Below, piece after piece: positions 14,990 through 23,035 of a stretch of 34,655 nt of DNA. The notes beneath the pieces were generated by a model. The model did not search any database, had not been told where the DNA came from, and was given only the letters and a program-made list of their open reading frames with translations. The position numbers and the translations under genes were made by a program. Within the stretch, counting starts at the first letter, position 1. Each line of letters starts with the position of its first letter. The stretch is from Symploca sp. SIO2C1 (GTDB taxonomy: Bacteria > Cyanobacteriota > Cyanobacteriia > Cyanobacteriales > Coleofasciculaceae). The stretch covers positions 1-34,655 of the forward strand of contig JAAHGL010000018.1 of assembly GCA_010692635.1 (NCBI GenBank), given 5' to 3'.

Positions 14990-16063
14990 TCACTGCAAAA
15001 GCTTTTGTATCCAAGGTAGGTTAGCTGTATCTCGAACAATCAAGAAAATACCCAAACCTAATAGCAAAACTAGTCCAGTTTGCATGACATTCTGCTGAAT
15101 TTCAGTAGGTAAGGGCTTACCTCGAACTCCCTCAATTAGCAAGAATGCCAGCTGGCCACCATCCAGTGCTGGTAGAGGCAAAATATTAATAATCGCCAAG
15201 TTAATACTAATCAGGGCAGCAAATTGAAAGAGACTTAGAGGATCTGAACTGGCAATTTGAGCTCCAATATCAACAATTTTAACAGGACCAGCAACTTGAC
15301 CAGCAGTTTCCTCGAAGTTACTAATCAGTTGCCAAAAGCCTTTCCCTGTCAAAACAATAATGCGTTCATATTCTTCAGCAGCATTGCCAAAAGCTTCCAC
15401 AAGATTAGGGGAGCGCTTGTGTAATTGTAGACCTATGCCCACTTTCCCTTTGCCATCTTTTCCTACTTCTGGTGTGACTTTAACCGATAAGATTTTTTCA
15501 CTTCGCTGGATAGTTAGTTCTAACGGTTTATTAGCAGATTGTTGAATATCTTTCTGTAGGGAATCAATTGCCTGCCGACCTGCTCCCAAATCTTGACCAT
15601 CTATAGCTAAGATAACATCACCGGCTTTGATGCCAGCCTCCGTTGCAACTAAGCTACTTTCTGGAACCACTTGAGGAACCAAAACACCAGGCTGGCTTAA
15701 GTCAGGGACGCCTACCATTCCCACTTGGATAACTAGGATGCAGTAAGCAAAGACTAAATTCGCAATCACACCAGCACTAATGACAATTGCTCTGTCTAAA
15801 ATTGGTCGATTGCGGAGTAGGTTCGGATCATCAGGGGGAATCTCGCTATCAGGATCATCATCAGGAAAACCGACAAATCCCCCTAACGGTAAAGCTCGTA
15901 ATGCATACTCAGTTTCTGAGCCTTGGTACTTCCAGATAACCGGGCCAAAACCAATAGAAAAGCGATTTGCATAGATTCCTTGCAGACGAGCTGCTAGAAA
16001 ATGACCCAGCTCATGAACTACGATTAAGACTGCCAAGACTGCGATCGCGGCCAAAATTGACAT
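14990..16063 (-). CDS. rseP: RseP/site-2-type membrane zinc metalloprotease
   Basis: 357 residues. An M50-family intramembrane protease that cuts membrane-bound regulators such as anti-sigma factors or signal-peptide remnants. The zinc motif H-E-L-G-H is at 17-21 in the first membrane helix. A PDZ domain occupies about 120-215 (with G-I-K-A-G-D-V-I-L-A-I-D-G). The third metal-ligand motif N-I-L-P-L-P-A-L-D-G-G is near residue 302, followed by C-terminal hydrophobic helices. Length and domain order match cyanobacterial RseP with one PDZ domain. It is on the same strand as serS, nth and rpsN. Confidence 0.95.
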   Translation of the reverse strand: MSILAAIAVLAVLIVVHELGHFLAARLQGIYANRFSIGFGPVIWKYQGSETEYALRALPLGGFVGFPDDDPDSEIPPDDPNLLRNRPILDRAIVISAGVIANLVFAYCILVIQVGMVGVPDLSQPGVLVPQVVPESSLVATEAGIKAGDVILAIDGQDLGAGRQAIDSLQKDIQQSANKPLELTIQRSEKILSVKVTPEVGKDGKGKVGIGLQLHKRSPNLVEAFGNAAEEYERIIVLTGKGFWQLISNFEETAGQVAGPVKIVDIGAQIASSDPLSLFQFAALISINLAIINILPLPALDGGQLAFLLIEGVRGKPLPTEIQQNVMQTGLVLLLGLGIFLIVRDTANLPWIQKLLQ

Positions 16064-16336
16064 AATAAAAGTATTTAATGTAACGATAACTTACATTCTA
16101 AAGGGTGTTTATAATTCTTCGTTTTGGGGTGCTCCCTAATCAGGGCGGGTTTTGTCGCAAGCCGCCCGACGGGCAGTGCACCACCAGCTATGAATAGAAC
16201 AAACAAGCCAAATCCTCTTCCCTCATGCCTCCTGATATCATGTCCGGTTGAACACTTACACTTTGGTGGCAATAAGGCAGAGGGCAGAGGGCAGAAGGCT
16301 CCAAGGGAAGGAAGAAGGTTGCAAGGTAGAAGGGAT
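16064..16336. other. Gap between rseP and the repeat block
   Basis: No gene is recognised. There is a GC-rich hairpin around 16144-16168 (GGCGGG...CCCGCC-like arms) and an AGGCAGAGGGCAGAAGG purine stretch at 16274-16300 related to the GGCAGGA repeats. Confidence 0.5.
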
Positions 16337-16499
16337 TCAACAATGGATAATGAACAATGGATAATGGATAATTACCTCTCCTTGAAAGAAGAGGATTGAC
16401 AATCAGGAAAATATTTTCTTTTTATTTTCTTCATAAATGAAGAGGTCTTAGACCAAATTAACCAATTATCAATTATCAATTATCAATTATCCATTGATA
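16337..16499. mobile_element. Dispersed non-coding element, copy B
   Basis: Same core and orientation as copy A at 10157-10391, with shorter flanking heptad arrays and the variant AGAGGTCTTAGACC in place of AGATGTCAAAGACC. It ends with the shared CCATTGATAA. Confidence 0.85.
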
Positions 16500-16542
16500 A
16501 TAACTGTTTAGGCAGACATGATATGACTCAGTGTTTTTTCAG

Positions 16543-16676
16543 AGATTAGCTATTAGCCATCAGCCATCAGCCATCAGCCATTAGCTATTAGCCATCAGCC
16601 ATCAGCCATTAGCCATCAGCCATCAGCCATTAGCCATTAGCTATTAGCCATCAGCTATTAGCCATTAGCCATTAGC
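16543..16676. repeat. TAGCCAT/CAGCCAT heptad array
   Basis: About 19 heptads alternate between CAGCCAT, TAGCCAT and TAGCTAT. The array directly adjoins the 3' end of serS. The units are too short and contiguous to be CRISPR repeats. Confidence 0.9.
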
Positions 16677-16699
16677 TTTGAGCGTGTTTCTTCAGAGTC

Positions 16700-18013
<1,314 letters not shown>

Positions 18014-18053
18014 TTAACATCTCAATACTTGCTTACCAATTTCTGTAAGAGGT

Positions 18054-18164
18054 TAGTACGAGAAGGCAGAAGGCAGGAGGCAGAAGGCAGGAGGGAAGAA
18101 AGCTTACTGTACAAGCTTTTTAACCTTTTTTAACTGGTCACTTATTTCCGCCAAGCTGCACTAG
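18054..18164. repeat. CTAG-bounded GGCAGGA element, copy 2
   Basis: From TAGTACGAGAAGGCAG to CCAAGCTGCACTAG. The right half, starting GAGGGAAGAAAGCTTACTG, is nearly identical to 10031-10105. It lacks the CCCACCCCTAACCCC insert of copy 1. It fills most of the serS upstream gap (17984-18244), which otherwise holds a HIP1 site at each side. Confidence 0.8.
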
Positions 18165-18244
18165 CGATCGCTTGAGAATACTCGTGTACAAAATACCAAT
18201 CTGCCACAGTTCGTTCTCAAAGTACAATAGACTTCTTGTCGAAA

Positions 18245-18862
18245 TCATCGATTCACTCGACTATACAGCCAAATAGGAGCAATAATACCGATGAAATGAG
18301 CAAACACAGTGATGATATTAGCTTGTACGCCAAATAAATCGACGGAATTAACAAACTGACGACCTTGGAAAGGTCCAATTTGGGTAGCTTCCAAAGCGAC
18401 TGTCAGCAGGCTACCAACAATTGCCCCTGAACCCAAAATAGTGAAGAACATGCCGACTAAGTTGGTAATCAGTCCCAACTTTAGTAATTGCAACGTCTCC
18501 GCTTTACTTGGTCTTTTAGCAGTATTAGCAGCTTTTAGCTGCGCAGAAAAACGAGTGTAACGGAACGCCCAATAAATTCCTATACCTAGGGTTACCAGTC
18601 CGCACAAAGCGCAAAATACACCAAATCCAGTGCCTCCACCACCCCCTTGAGTATTAGGATCTCTATTAGCGTGAGAAATGGCAAAGACTACCAAAAGTAT
18701 CAGAGCAATAATTCCTAGCGCTAACTGAGACCAAAAGGTAGCCAAACCAGTCAGGCGTAGCATTGAGGCAATGCGTTGAAGAGCTGGGGGGACTGGAGTA
18801 TTCTCAGGTTGCTGTTGCATCGCAGAAGAAGGGAGTGAGTAATCGTCAGGTTGTTCTCGCAT
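18245..18862 (-). CDS. DUF3611-type membrane protein
   Basis: 205 residues with four hydrophobic helices (about 37-62, 78-100, 128-152 and 178-200). It matches the pattern of the DUF3611 family of cyanobacteria and plastids, as I recall it: P-P-A-L-Q-R-I-A-S-M-L-R-L-T-G-L before helix 1, I-Y-W-A-F-R-Y-T-R-F after helix 2, and V-Q-A-N-I-I-T-V-F-A-H-F-I-G near the end. A Gly-rich loop (Q-G-G-G-G-G-T-G-F-G) lies at about 71-80. The function of the family is not known; thylakoid or plasma membrane is likely. Confidence 0.75.
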   Translation of the reverse strand: MREQPDDYSLPSSAMQQQPENTPVPPALQRIASMLRLTGLATFWSQLALGIIALILLVVFAISHANRDPNTQGGGGGTGFGVFCALCGLVTLGIGIYWAFRYTRFSAQLKAANTAKRPSKAETLQLLKLGLITNLVGMFFTILGSGAIVGSLLTVALEATQIGPFQGRQFVNSVDLFGVQANIITVFAHFIGIIAPIWLYSRVNR

Positions 18863-18915
18863 GGGGACTGGGCTCTTTAAGCAATAACCTATATCAATTC
18901 TATTTTCTAGGAAAG

Positions 18916-19030
18916 ATTGAGAATTGAGAATTGAGAATTGCTAATGGCTAATGGCTAATGGCTAATGGCTAATGGCTAATGGCTAATTGCTAATTGCTAA
19001 TTGCTAATTGCTAATTGCTAATTGCTAATT
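18916..19030. repeat. Heptad arrays GAGAATT, GCTAATG and GCTAATT
   Basis: Three related heptad arrays follow each other and grade into one another, about 15 units in all. A separate GGGGACGC array lies at 19076-19102. They sit between the membrane-protein gene and the TnpB remnant. Confidence 0.9.
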
Positions 19031-19065
19031 GCCATTGGTAACAAGTTAAGGTAAAAATGCCGTTG

Positions 19066-19481
19066 TCAAGAGAGACGCGGGGACGCGGGGACGCGGGGAC
19101 GCGGAGATGAAGAAGAGGAAACACAATTTTTCTGACCCCTTGGGTATTTCCATATATAATTTTCGGCTTTGAATGAAAGTATATTGATAAACTGGCTCCA
19201 ACCAGCATCATATATCGACTTAGCCAATCTTGTCCTAGCAAGTCCTTTAACATTTAGCTTTTCCACTGCAATAACATCGTATTTGCTGAGTAGTTTTTTA
19301 GCTGTCTTGAAGTGAAAATCTCGGCGAGTATCAGCTACTTTCTTGTGTCTGATACCCAATTTTTTAATTGCTTTTCTACGACGTAATGAACCTTTTTTAC
19401 GACGGGATACTTTTCGTTGTGCTGACTTTAATTTTCTCTGAGCTTTACGTAAATGCTTTGGCGCTCTTTTGTAAGACCATT
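19066..19481 (-). pseudogene. TnpB (IS200/IS605) remnant
   Basis: On the minus strand from 19481 the frame reads [16 protein letters not shown], then [12 protein letters not shown], then [13 protein letters not shown] and [14 protein letters not shown]. This is the middle of the RNA-guided nuclease TnpB including its RuvC-II glutamate. The N-terminal part, the zinc finger and the last RuvC aspartate are missing. Similarity fades near 19160, and the frame then runs into a GGGGACGC repeat. No TnpA or intact element end is present. Non-functional. Confidence 0.8.
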
Positions 19482-19515
19482 CTTAATTCTTAATTCTTAA
19501 TTCCGCGCAGCGGTA

Positions 19516-19947
19516 CTAGTTAGTGACTGCTTGCAGCACCTCAATGGTTTTGACGACATATTCTTCATTCTCATCCAACTTGTATGGATCCAGATAAACA
19601 ATCTGGCAATCTGTTGTTCCTTGTATTAAAAGCCATGAGTAAGGGTTAGCTGATTCATCCGAAATCAGACATTTGCAACGTAACATACCACAGAATTGAC
19701 CAGTGCTTGCTTTTATATCCAATTGCCCCAAATTAGGATCACGTAAGTAAATCGAGAGTATCATCAAAAAATCCCCTTCGATTGCTGTATTTTCGCAAAC
19801 CACCTTGGTTTTGAGGTCAACCTTTACACTGGTGATATCATCAACAACTAGAATATCTGCCAAAGGAATTAAAAGTAGCTCTGATATTGTAGTTACTATT
19901 TCATTAGCAGTAAGATTTCGGTCGATAAGCATTTCCCAAATCATCAT
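19516..19947 (-). CDS. Putative immunity protein for the upstream toxin-like gene
   Basis: 143 residues, acidic, no signal or membrane segment, not assigned to a family. It starts M-M-I-W-E-M-L-I-D-R-N and contains L-L-L-I-P-L-A-D-I-L-V-V-D-D and a Cys-containing stretch C-G-M-L-R-C-K-C. The ATG overlaps the stop of the toxin-like gene by four bases (ATGA), so the two are translationally coupled. Position, size and acidity fit a cytosolic immunity protein; this is inferred from context only. The 3' end is followed by an ACTAGT repeat end. Confidence 0.55.
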   Translation of the reverse strand: MMIWEMLIDRNLTANEIVTTISELLLIPLADILVVDDITSVKVDLKTKVVCENTAIEGDFLMILSIYLRDPNLGQLDIKASTGQFCGMLRCKCLISDESANPYSWLLIQGTTDCQIVYLDPYKLDENEEYVVKTIEVLQAVTN

Positions 19948-20342
19948 TTACCCCCTCTGCCAGTTCTCCAGGCCCTCAGTGCTGCTTGACGTTGCTCACT
20001 ACTAATAGCCATATTATCCAATATTTCAGTTGCTCTGGATGTATCTCCAAACTGATTATAAACACCTAGGGCTTTGAAGGCTCCTCGATCAAGCTGATGA
20101 AAACCTGGACCAGATATTGGGAAAAGGATTCCATCATGGCTTCCATAGGTGCGACCATTAATAATAAAATTATTGCCCTGACGTGTAGCTCTACCTGCAT
20201 TAATTGCACTTACATCATTAGATATATCCACAAAAGGCTCAATGACTGTGTTTAATCTTTTTGCTACAGTTTTTTGGTTAACTTGATTAAGCTGATGACG
20301 TTTTGAAGGTTCTCTGAGTGGTGGATCTAACATATCCGCCAT
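19944..20342 (-). CDS. Polymorphic-toxin C-terminal-domain-like protein
   Basis: 132 residues from the ATG at 20342. That ATG shares one base with the TAA of the Uma2 gene (TAATG), which is why I prefer it to the longer start at 20360. The C-terminal 95 residues (from D-I-S-N-D-V-S-A-I-N-A-G) with I-N-G-R-T-Y-G-S-H-D-G-I-L-F-P, then S-G-P-G-F-H-Q-L-D-R-G-A and A-L-R-A-W-R-T-G-R-G-G resemble a module I associate with the ends of large secreted polymorphic toxins. No secretion domain precedes it here. His, Asp and Arg residues in the conserved part could be catalytic, but the activity is unknown. It is followed by a coupled acidic gene, as toxin/immunity cassettes are. Confidence 0.55.
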   Translation of the reverse strand: MADMLDPPLREPSKRHQLNQVNQKTVAKRLNTVIEPFVDISNDVSAINAGRATRQGNNFIINGRTYGSHDGILFPISGPGFHQLDRGAFKALGVYNQFGDTSRATEILDNMAISSEQRQAALRAWRTGRGGK

Positions 20343-20893
20343 TAAAACTCGGGGGACCATAAGTCGGCAACCGCTACCTCAAAACCTGGAAGTAAATCGG
20401 GAATACTCAGAACATCACCATCACCCAAAACTACCACTTCAACACCAGGATGGTAAATCTCAACCCTGTGCATCTCTGGATTAATCAGAATACCGACTTT
20501 TGTTCCTTGAGAGAGGAAACCTTGAATCTTCTTCCTTAGAGCTGAGAGCGAATCTGTGGGAGACTTAACCTCAACCATCAAATCAGGAGCAAGTTCGGCA
20601 AAGGAACGGGTAGTGCGTCGCATCCGCTCTGCTAGTACAAAGGAAACATCAGGTGCTCTCACATCAGAATTGGGAAGCTCAAAACCAGCACTTGAACCAG
20701 TTACCCGTCCTAACTTACGCGGTCTAACCCAGTTCCATAGTTTAGCACTTACTGTAATAGCGACTTCATCTGATTCGTACCCTGATGAACTCATAATTGA
20801 AATATTTCCGTCTACTAACTCCATACGATAGTCAGGATGCTCGGCTTGGAGTTTCTCTAGGTCTTTGCGTGTCAGTTTTGTCAGAGTGGCCAT
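20342..20893 (-). CDS. Uma2 (DUF820) family putative endonuclease
   Basis: 183 residues. The PD-(D/E)xK-type fold is shown by Y-R-M-E-L-V-D-G-N-I near residue 22, then V-R-A-P-D-V-S-F-V and L-A-P-D-L-M-V-E-V-K-S-P-T-D, which supply the acidic and Lys active-site residues. These genes are very abundant in cyanobacteria and related to restriction-type nucleases; their biological role is unsettled. Its stop codon overlaps the start of the toxin-like gene, so it heads a three-gene unit. It is divergent from a second, headless Uma2 gene. Confidence 0.85.
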   Translation of the reverse strand: MATLTKLTRKDLEKLQAEHPDYRMELVDGNISIMSSSGYESDEVAITVSAKLWNWVRPRKLGRVTGSSAGFELPNSDVRAPDVSFVLAERMRRTTRSFAELAPDLMVEVKSPTDSLSALRKKIQGFLSQGTKVGILINPEMHRVEIYHPGVEVVVLGDGDVLSIPDLLPGFEVAVADLWSPEF

Positions 20894-20924
20894 TTTATTT
20901 CCCCTCCAACTTACATCATTATTA

Positions 20925-21336
20925 TGCCAATTTTAATGCCTCGACGACTTTTAAAAATCAAGCCATGCTCCAAGGCATTGAACCAGATGACTGTTTTTAT
21001 ATCCAAAATGAAGCTGATGTTAGAGGAAAAGATCGCCTAGACCTTACCATAGATCCACCACCAGATTTAGCTTTGGAAATTGATATCACTTCTCGAACTC
21101 ATTCAAACATCTACGAAGCCTTAGGTGTTCCCGAACTATGGCGATTTGAGAAAGGTGAGTTACAAATCAATATCTTACAACCCGATGGCAAATATGCCAG
21201 AAGAGAATGCAGCAGTATTTTTCCTGATTTGCCGCTCATCGAGAACTTACCAAAATATGTCCAGACAAGTAAAAGTATTGGTCGAAATAAAACGATGAAA
21301 CTATTCCGCCAATGGGTAAGAGAATTTAGAATGTAG
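20925..21336 (+). pseudogene. 5'-truncated second Uma2 (DUF820) gene
   Basis: Similarity to Uma2 proteins begins at A-S-T-T-F-K (about 20939) and continues through C-F-Y-I-Q-N-E-A-D-V-R-G-K-D, then D-P-P-P-D-L-A-L-E-I-D-I-T-S-R-T, then E-A-L-G-V-P-E-L-W-R-F. The catalytic D and E-x-D part is present, but about 70 N-terminal residues are lost. The frame stays open upstream to 20797 only by reading antisense through the neighbouring Uma2 gene. An internal ATG at 20965 could start a stub. The final codons V-R-E-F-R-M run into TTTAGAATG heptads that supply the stop. Confidence 0.7.
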
Positions 21337-21362
21337 AATTTAGAATGTAGAATTTAGAATTA
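21324..21362. repeat. GAATTTA/GAATGTA heptads ending the Uma2 remnant
   Basis: Five units of AGAATTT or AGAATGT supply the last codons and the stop of the truncated gene. Confidence 0.75.
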
Positions 21363-21365
21363 ATA

Positions 21366-21542
21366 ATCAACTCTTGCCAAGGATTAGGATTAGCAGTGAA
21401 TCTTGCTGATTTACGGATTCCCAAAATTATTGTTATGCGTGAACCAGTTAGCGATCGCATCGCACAAGCTTTTTTTGACTCATATTCTGTCTGTTCTGTC
21501 AAGAGTAGCTTTCCTAGAAGGTTATACCAAATCTGGCTGTAG
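21366..21542 (+). pseudogene. CHAT-domain protein scrap
   Basis: A 58-codon frame with no start reads S-C-Q-G-L-G-L-A-V-N-L-A-D-L-R-I-P-K-I-I, then V-M-R-E-P-V-S-D-R-I-A-Q-A-F-F. This matches the segment following the active-site Cys of a cyanobacterial CHAT (caspase-HetF-associated with TPR) protease, with the Cys itself probably the one in S-C-Q-G-L-G (family recall). Similarity stops near 21475 and the frame ends at 21542. It is a relic only. Confidence 0.55.
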
Positions 21543-21626
21543 TCTGCCTATCTTTACCAGCTTTGGTTATAATAGTGTTTACAGACATTGGGGCTGTGGC
21601 TCAGATGGATAGAGCAAGCGCCTCCT

Positions 21627-22484
21627 GAACAAATCGGGCACTACCAAGGGAAACCGGGTGAGTGAATGTGGTCAAATTCAAGGAAGCCTAAGTCTGGCAA
21701 CAGGTAAGGTAATCTTGAGCCAAGCTCTACTTTGAAGTGTAGCCAACTAAGGTTAAACCCAAGTAGAGAAGGTGCAGAGACTGGTTCAGGGAGCAATCAA
21801 AAGATGGACTACAATGTCTCATCAAAAGTAGAGCAACGGGGTATCCTGGTCGGAATGTTATTAGGTGATGGTCGAAAAAGAGAACAAAACTTCTTGATCC
21901 AACAGTCATCTAACCAAGAGAAATATATCTTCTTTAAAAAAGAACTTCTCGAACAAATAACAGGAAAACCAGTAAATATCCATAGATGGCAAACCCAAAA
22001 GGGCTATAACCAAATTCGTGTAGAACCTAAGTTAATCCCCTTGACAAGAGTCTTAATCAAAAAGCTCTATCAAGCAGGAAAGAAAACAATTACTAGAAAG
22101 TTTCTCAACCTGCTAACCCCCCAAGGAATAGCTATCTGGTTTATGGATCATGGTTCCAAGTCCTTTAAAAAAAGACAGGGAAAAGTTTGTTCTGTAACTT
22201 TTTACCTCAATACTTATATCTCCAAGGAAGAAAATGAGACCATTGTTGCTTATTTTCAACAAGTCTGGGGATTTAAGTGGGGTCTGAGTAAAGATAAAGC
22301 TGATTACCGTCTACGAATGGGAACTAGGGAAGGTAAAAGATTTATCGCTTTTATTAGTCCCTACATCCACGAAAGTATGCTCTACAAAATACAAACCTCC
22401 CTAAACGTAATGGCCACCACCTAAAGCCTAATCCGGCTAAGGTGAAGGTATAGTCCAGAGAGTGGGGAAACTCACACAAATCTG
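21627..22484 (+). other. Group I self-splicing intron in tRNA-Arg(CCU)
   Basis: 858 nt. The 5' exon ends in U and the intron ends in G (22484), as group I splicing requires. Core elements are visible: the R/P7 strand GTGCAGAGACT at 21769-21779, and the S/P7 strand AAGGTATAGTCC at 22445-22456, whose AGTC can pair with GACT. Upstream, AAGTCTGGCAACAGG (about 21690-21704) fits the P4-P6 region. GGGA at 21648-21651 can pair with the exon end UCCU (U-G at the splice site) as a P1 guide. The endonuclease gene lies between R and S, that is, in the P8 region. Subgroup not assigned; IC3 is likely for a tRNA anticodon-loop intron. Confidence 0.85.
21804..22424 (+). CDS. Intron-encoded LAGLIDADG homing endonuclease
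   Basis: 206 residues from the ATG at 21804 (a TTG at 21732 would extend it through the intron core, which is unlikely). Two LAGLIDADG motifs are visible: G-I-L-V-G-M-L-L-G-D-G at 13-23 and G-I-A-I-W-F-M-D-H-G-S at 108-118, each with an acidic metal ligand (D22, D115). Between and after them are the basic, beta-rich saddle regions. A two-motif protein of this size can act as a monomer. It should cut the intronless tRNA-Arg(CCU) gene at the anticodon loop and so spread the intron; some relatives also act as splicing maturases. The reading frame is intact. Confidence 0.88.
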   Translation: MDYNVSSKVEQRGILVGMLLGDGRKREQNFLIQQSSNQEKYIFFKKELLEQITGKPVNIHRWQTQKGYNQIRVEPKLIPLTRVLIKKLYQAGKKTITRKFLNLLTPQGIAIWFMDHGSKSFKKRQGKVCSVTFYLNTYISKEENETIVAYFQQVWGFKWGLSKDKADYRLRMGTREGKRFIAFISPYIHESMLYKIQTSLNVMATT

Positions 22485-22542
22485 AAGCGCTAGGTCGCCG
22501 GTTCGAATCCGGCCAGTCCCGTTATTAAGAAAGTACAGTAAG

Positions 22543-22744
22543 TTTATCAATGGATAATTGATAATTGATAATTGATAATGGATAATTGATAATGGATAAT
22601 GGATAATTGATAATTGGTTAATTTGGTATAAGACCTCTTCATTTATGAAGAAAATAAAAAGAAAATATTTTCCTGATTGTCAATCCTCTTCTTTCAAGGA
22701 GAGGTAATTATCCATTATCCATTGTTCATTATCAATTGTTGAAC
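22543..22744. mobile_element. Dispersed non-coding element, copy C (inverted)
   Basis: The reverse complement of copies A (10157-10391) and B (16337-16499), with TGATAAT/GGATAAT heptads on the left and TTCAACAATTGATAATGAAC (read on the minus strand) as outer end, also seen in copy A. It begins 21 bases after tRNA exon 2. Confidence 0.85.
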
Positions 22745-23035
22745 GTAACTGAGTTAGACAAGGACAGGTAAGATGCCTATCCCACGAAAGTTTGATCATT
22801 GATATCTGTTTTCTATCCCTAAAACCAGGGATATTTTCATCCACCCTAGGGAATATAAAATTTAATTATTACCTCAATAAGTAAAGCTCTCAAAGAAATT
22901 TCAAGAACTACAACTTGAATTACGTAAATTTTTGTTAAAATCATCAACTGTTCTTGGTTAAAATCATCTTCGCTCAATTTTGGGTGTCACAAATGGCTAT
23001 TATCAGTGCCATTTATGGACTACCATCTATTCCTG
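22745..23035. promoter_or_regulatory. Upstream region of the TPR protein gene
   Basis: About 290 bases with no gene. A 12-base direct repeat GTTAAAATCATC occurs at 22934 and 22958 and could bind a regulator. No clear promoter hexamers or ribosome binding site are seen. Confidence 0.35.

Larger units (their letters stand above)
21590..22521 (+). tRNA. tRNA-Arg(CCU), interrupted by a group I intron
   Basis: Exon 1 is 21590-21626 and exon 2 is 22485-22521. Joined, they fold as a full cloverleaf: acceptor GGGGCTG / CAGTCCC (one G-U pair), D stem GCTC / GAGC, anticodon stem AGCGC / GCGCT with loop CTCCTAA (anticodon CCU), variable loop AGGTC, T stem GCCGG / CCGGC with TTCGAAT, and discriminator G. 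CCA is not encoded. The break lies between anticodon base U36 and A37. A single reading of AGG codons depends on this gene only if no other tRNA-Arg(CCU) copy exists in the genome. Confidence 0.93.

Noticed and set aside
16124-16399. 91-codon plus-strand frame between rseP and serS
   Set aside because: It runs through repeat blocks (GGCAGAGG, GGATAAT) and has no family resemblance.
16543-16676. Repeat array that could be taken for CRISPR
   Set aside because: Units are contiguous 7-mers without spacers, and no cas genes are present.
22485-22560. tRNA 3' end as an integrase attachment site
   Set aside because: No integrase gene and no direct repeat of the exon 2 sequence were seen in the window.
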